Assembly: GCF_046237015.1 (NCBI RefSeq)
Contig: NZ_JBJYIN010000013.1
Span: 1-64,000, forward strand
Source of the DNA: JBJYIN01 sp046237015
GTDB taxonomy: Bacteria; Pseudomonadota; Gammaproteobacteria; Enterobacterales; Enterobacteriaceae
Length of the DNA: 64,000 nucleotides
Direction of reading: 5' to 3'
The notes under the pieces are model-generated. The model did no database searches. It had not been told where the DNA came from and saw only the letters and a list, made by a program, of their open reading frames with translations. A program made the translations under genes and the position numbers. Shown here piece after piece: positions 60,217 to 64,000 of the stretch (within the stretch, counting starts at the first letter, position 1; every line of letters begins with the position of its first letter).

Positions 60217-60477
60217 GTCAGGTTTCTCCAAGAGATCAGCGATAAAAATAGGGTATTGCAGCCATATAATTAACGGTTGGATAACTTATTGCTCACTAAA
60301 AAAACAAAAATGTTATCAAATTGTGATGTTGTTCTCTCAAACCTTTGTGTTTTTGCCATAGTTTCCCCCGGGGTGGCACGGAGAGAAAGGTCACTTTAGC
60401 GGCAACCTCCTAGAGTCAAATACATGCCTGACGAATCGGCAAACTTTGGTCGTTAAACGTTATGCGGGGGACCCATC

Positions 60478-61470
60478 ATGACAGTAAAACGCGTACTGAG
60501 CCTGGCCCTGGCAGTGAGTAGTATGCTGTTGGCTGGTGCAGCATCAGCAGAAGTGAAGATCGCTTTAGTGGCAAAATCACTGGGAAATGGTTTCTTTGAA
60601 GCGGCTAACGTCGGGGCACAGGAAGCCGCAAAGGAATTAGGGGAAGTGAAGGTCATTTATACCGGCCCCACCACCACGACGGCTGAGGCCCAGATTGAAG
60701 TGCTTAACGGATTGATCGCACAAGGTGTGGATGCGATTGCAGTATCCGCCAATGACCCAGATGCGCTGATTCCGGTGTTGAAAAGGGCGATGCAACGTGG
60801 CATTAAAGTCGTTTCCTGGGATTCAGGCGTCACCAAAGAAGGCCGTCAAATCCACCTTAATCCCTCCAACAATGCGCTTATCGGTGAAACTAACGTCAAA
60901 CTGGCTGATGATGCGCTGAAAGCGCTTAACCTCGAAAAAGGTGACGTGGCCATCCTTAGTGCGACACCGACGTCAACCAACCAAAATCTGTGGATCGCCG
61001 AGATGAGGAAAGTGCTGCCACAGTATCCTTCTATAAACCTGGTTTCCGTCGCTTATGGTGATGATTTATCGGACAAAAGCTACCGTGAAACGGTGGGGTT
61101 GCTGAAATCCTATCCTGATTTACGCGTCATTATTTCTCCCTCTTCTGTCGGCATTGTCGCCGCAGCGCAAGCAGTGAAGGATCAGGGGAAGATTGGCAAA
61201 GTCTATGTGACGGGGCTGGGTTTGCCGTCTGAGATGGCCGGCGCGGTGAAATCCGGTGCGACGAAAAGTTTTGCCATCTGGAACCCGATTGATCTGGGCT
61301 ATGCCGCGACCTATCTGGCATACGATCTGGTGAAAGGCACCGCCACGAAAAGCGAAGCGAGTATGGGGCGTTTGGGCAAGGTGAAATTGGATACGGATGG
61401 CAACGGCGCGATGGCGGAACCGTTCACTTACGATGCCAGCAATATCGATCAATTTTCTAAAATATTCTGA
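60478..61470 (+). CDS. Periplasmic sugar-binding protein, rhamnose transporter RhaS type
   Basis: The 330-aa family-1/4 solute-binding protein has a Sec signal ending at ASA (about residue 23), and the mature part starts EVKIALVAKSLGNGFFEAAN. It has two alternating ligand-binding lobes with AISANDPD-like and GLGLPSEMAGAVKSG loops. It most resembles the RhaS subunit of the rhamnose ABC transporter; AI-2-binding LsrB is a more distant relative. An upstream GGGGG site serves the ATG. It is the first gene of an ABC operon divergent from aldA, which supports a deoxyhexose substrate. Confidence 0.82.
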   Translation: MTVKRVLSLALAVSSMLLAGAASAEVKIALVAKSLGNGFFEAANVGAQEAAKELGEVKVIYTGPTTTTAEAQIEVLNGLIAQGVDAIAVSANDPDALIPVLKRAMQRGIKVVSWDSGVTKEGRQIHLNPSNNALIGETNVKLADDALKALNLEKGDVAILSATPTSTNQNLWIAEMRKVLPQYPSINLVSVAYGDDLSDKSYRETVGLLKSYPDLRVIISPSSVGIVAAAQAVKDQGKIGKVYVTGLGLPSEMAGAVKSGATKSFAIWNPIDLGYAATYLAYDLVKGTATKSEASMGRLGKVKLDTDGNGAMAEPFTYDASNIDQFSKIF

Positions 61471-61529
61471 ATCTGTGTTCGGCTTGCCATTCTCTCTGGT
61501 AAGCCGATCATCCAGATAGGAGATGCGTA

Positions 61530-63041
61530 ATGGCAGACGCTACGCCACTGTTGTCATTGCAGCACATTGGCAAACGCTTTCCCGGTGTACAGGCGTTAAA
61601 TAACGTTCGGGTTGATCTGTATCCGGGCAAAGTGACTGCGCTTATCGGTGAAAACGGTGCCGGTAAATCGACGCTGGTGAAGGTGATGACGGGTATTTAT
61701 CAGCCGGAAGAGGGGGAAATCCGCTATAAAGCCATTCCGATTAAGTTACCGAATCCCGAGTCGGCGCATCGGGTTGGTATTACGGCTATCCATCAGGAAA
61801 CGGTGTTGTTTGATGAGCTTTCGGTTACCGAGAATATTTTTGTGGGCCACTACCTCACTCACGGTGTGCTGAAACGCCTTAACTGGGCTGCTATGCACCA
61901 GCAGGCCCGTGATATTCTGCTCCGTCTGGAAGTGAACATTGATCCGCATACTATTCTGAAAGAGCTCAGTATTGCACAGCGTCATATGGTGGCGATCGCA
62001 CGAGCGTTATCGTTTGAGGCACAGGTTGTGATCCTTGATGAGCCCACCGCCGCGCTATCTCAACATGAAATTGTCGAGTTTTATCATATCGTCGAGCGCC
62101 TGAAGCTCGAGGGGAAAGCGATCCTGTTCATTTCGCATAAATTCGATGAAATTTTTGCAATATCAGATTATTACACCGTATTGCGAGATGGTAACTGTGT
62201 CAGCTCTGGCAACATTAACGACATCAGCGAACAACAGATGGTGACGATGATGGTGGGCAGAGAAGTCAGCCAAACGTATCCTAAAATTATCTGTGGGCTG
62301 GGGGAGACGGTGTTACAGGTGCAACAGCTCAGCCATCCGACGGAATTTGCCAATATCAGTTTCAGTTTGCATAAAGGTGAAATTCTGGGTTTTTACGGGC
62401 TGGTCGGTGCGGGGCGTACCGAACTGATGCAGGCGCTATTTGGTGTCACGCAACCCAGCAGCGGGAACATCCTGATTAACGGCCAGGAACAGCACTTTTC
62501 CCATCCTGCGCACGCGATTCAAGCAGGGATTGTTTATGTACCAGAGGAACGACAAAAACAAGGTGCGGTTATTGAGCTCTCTATCAGTCAGAATATCAGC
62601 CTGCCGCAACTCAGCCAGCTCAATCCGCATGGCGTTCTTAACGACAGGCAAGAGTGGGCGCTGGCGGAGGACTACGCCAAACGCCTGCAAGTTAAGGCCT
62701 CCAGTTGGCGGCAGCCTGTGGGAACGTTGTCCGGTGGGAACCAACAAAAAGTAGTGATTGCCAAATGGCTGGCGACCCAACCGGATATCATCATTCTCGA
62801 TGAACCAACCAAGGGGATTGATATTGGTTCAAAAGCTGCTGTTCATCAGTTTATGTCTGAGCTGGTTGGACGCGGGTTGGCCGTGATTATGGTGTCGTCG
62901 GAGTTACCTGAAGTCATGGGCATGGCCGACAGGATTATTGTCATGCACGAAGGGCTGATGGTGGCAGAGTTTAAGGCCGGTGAAGCCAGTGCTGAAATGA
63001 TCGTCAGCGCCGCCAGTGGCGCAGGTAAGGAGGCGGCATGA
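61530..63041 (+). CDS. Sugar ABC transporter ATP-binding protein (rhamnose RhaT type, two ATPase domains)
   Basis: The 503-aa protein has tandem ATPase domains of the ribose/rhamnose class. The first has a canonical Walker A GENGAGKS and VVILDEPTAALS. The second has a degenerate P-loop (GLVGAGRTE) but complete LSGGNQQK and IIILDEPTKGID, as is usual in this class. It overlaps the downstream permease gene by four bases (ATGA). Together with the binding protein 59 bp upstream it forms a complete importer. Confidence 0.88.
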   Translation: MADATPLLSLQHIGKRFPGVQALNNVRVDLYPGKVTALIGENGAGKSTLVKVMTGIYQPEEGEIRYKAIPIKLPNPESAHRVGITAIHQETVLFDELSVTENIFVGHYLTHGVLKRLNWAAMHQQARDILLRLEVNIDPHTILKELSIAQRHMVAIARALSFEAQVVILDEPTAALSQHEIVEFYHIVERLKLEGKAILFISHKFDEIFAISDYYTVLRDGNCVSSGNINDISEQQMVTMMVGREVSQTYPKIICGLGETVLQVQQLSHPTEFANISFSLHKGEILGFYGLVGAGRTELMQALFGVTQPSSGNILINGQEQHFSHPAHAIQAGIVYVPEERQKQGAVIELSISQNISLPQLSQLNPHGVLNDRQEWALAEDYAKRLQVKASSWRQPVGTLSGGNQQKVVIAKWLATQPDIIILDEPTKGIDIGSKAAVHQFMSELVGRGLAVIMVSSELPEVMGMADRIIVMHEGLMVAEFKAGEASAEMIVSAASGAGKEAA

Positions 63042-64000
63042 TAAAAAGTCTGCTTAAGCAGCGTGAGCTGTTATTGGCGGTAGTGATCGTGTTGATGCTA
63101 CTGGCGATTGGTATACGCTCACCCGCGTTCCTCGGCATCGGTAATCTGTTGGAGATCTTTAACGACACCTCGATTCTGATCATTCTGGCGCTGGGGCAGA
63201 TGATGGTATTACTGACAAAAGGAATTGATTTGTCGATGGCTGCCAATCTGGCGCTGACCGGTATGATTGTTGCCCTGATCAATTTCAATTATCCCGAGAT
63301 TCCGGTATGGACATTAATATTACTGGCGACGGTATTGGGCTTGGTGATGGGCGCAATCAATGGGGTATTGGTGTGGAAAGTGGGTATCCCGCCGATTGTC
63401 GTTACGCTTGGCACCATGAGTATTTATCGCGGCGTTATTTTCCTGCTTTCTAAGGGGGGCTGGATTAACGCTCACCAGATGAGCCCTGACTTTCTTAATT
63501 TGCCGCGCAGTCCCTTTATTGGATTGCCGTTACTCGGTTGGTGCGCGATTGCAGCGCTGATCCTGGTCGCTTATTTTCTACGCTATAGCCGTACCGGACG
63601 GGCGTTGTATACCGCAGGAGGGAATGCGACGGCTGCTTATTACACCGGTATTAATGTCGGGAAAATGCAATTTATCAGTTTCTGTCTGTCTGGGGCACTC
63701 GCGGGATTCTGTGGCTACTTATGGATTTCCCGTTTTGCTGTGGCCTATGTGGATGTGGCGAATGGTTTTGAGTTACAGATTGTTGCCGCGTGCGTTATTG
63801 GTGGGATCAGCACGATGGGAGGGATTGGCTCGGTGATGGGCTGCCTGTTAGGCGCGCTATTTCTTGGCGTGATTAATAATGCCTTGCCGGTGATTAATGT
63901 CTCACCCTTTTGGCAAATGGCGATTTCTGGAGCCGTCATTGTCATTGCGGTGATCCTCAACGAACGTGCCAACAGGCGCAAAGGGCGGATGATTTTACGC
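63038..64000 (+). CDS. Sugar ABC transporter permease (rhamnose/ribose class), partial at the window end
   Basis: The open frame starts at ATG 63038 and continues past the window edge with 321 codons visible. It belongs to the RbsC/RhaP-type permeases: about eight to ten helices, with ALGQMMVLLTKGIDLSMAAN near the N-terminus and the conserved GGISTMGGIGSVMGCLLGAL near the C-terminus. AGGAGG lies four bases upstream, and translation is coupled to the ATPase gene by ATGA. It is near its likely end, since the family averages about 325-340 residues. Confidence 0.88.
   Translation, partial: MIKSLLKQRELLLAVVIVLMLLAIGIRSPAFLGIGNLLEIFNDTSILIILALGQMMVLLTKGIDLSMAANLALTGMIVALINFNYPEIPVWTLILLATVLGLVMGAINGVLVWKVGIPPIVVTLGTMSIYRGVIFLLSKGGWINAHQMSPDFLNLPRSPFIGLPLLGWCAIAALILVAYFLRYSRTGRALYTAGGNATAAYYTGINVGKMQFISFCLSGALAGFCGYLWISRFAVAYVDVANGFELQIVAACVIGGISTMGGIGSVMGCLLGALFLGVINNALPVINVSPFWQMAISGAVIVIAVILNERANRRKGRMILR

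Overview
The window is a chromosomal segment of a soft-rot enterobacterium, most likely a Pectobacterium. The evidence is an orphan ExpR/VirR-type quorum-sensing regulator, a PemB/YbhC-type pectin methylesterase, and an enterobacterial core block in the standard order (yicC, rph-pyrE, slmA, dut, coaBC, radC, rpmBG, mutM, glycosyltransferase, coaD, waaA) whose products read nearly identically to Escherichia coli. No rRNA, tRNA or CRISPR array was seen.

Region 1 (1-13.7 kb) is mostly chromosomal backbone. It holds a WecH-like acyltransferase, a DJ-1/PfpI protein, argG behind two ARG boxes, the LuxR-type regulator, a composite palindromic repeat, a pectin methylesterase with no export signal, and cueP behind a CueR-type promoter with a 19-bp spacer. 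A GntR/UTRA regulator is divergent from a fumarase/aspartase-superfamily lyase and a DASS-family anion permease. ydgC, an AI-2E family permease and two lipoprotein genes follow.

Region 2 (13.7-17.3 kb) is a small toxin-antitoxin island. It holds hipBA with two large inverted-repeat operators, and an AbiE type IV system. The AbiEii toxin is broken by a one-base frameshift inside its active-site motif.

Region 3 (about 17.3-36.0 kb) is a P4-like integrative element inserted at the 3' end of yicC. It has a P4-type tyrosine integrase, two AlpA-like proteins, a BRO-family protein, and a ribbon-helix-helix protein divergent from a seven-gene overlapping early operon. That operon ends in a 901-aa primase-helicase, next to an iteron array that looks like its origin. 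The left half carries a Q-like zinc-finger protein, a zinc-ribbon protein, dinD, a DUF2971 protein and a tail-anchored unknown. It also has an operon encoding a 1398-aa protein that resembles a phage DNA-ejection protein. No capsid, tail, terminase or P4 packaging genes (sid, psu, delta) were recognised. This combination is the best candidate for something undescribed.

Region 4 (36.9-47.7 kb) is a LysR regulator, four unrelated peptidases (M19, isoaspartyl/Ntn, M55, P1/DmpA) and a complete GsiABCD-type importer, all on the minus strand. It looks like a pathway for importing and hydrolysing unusual peptides.

Region 5 (47.8-57.4 kb) is the conserved rph to waaA block, with a full-length rph, the pyrE attenuator and a long hairpin in the rpmB leader. 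Region 6 (57.6-64 kb) pairs lldD and aldA (lactaldehyde to lactate to pyruvate) with a divergent rhamnose-type sugar ABC transporter. Its permease gene runs off the end of the window.
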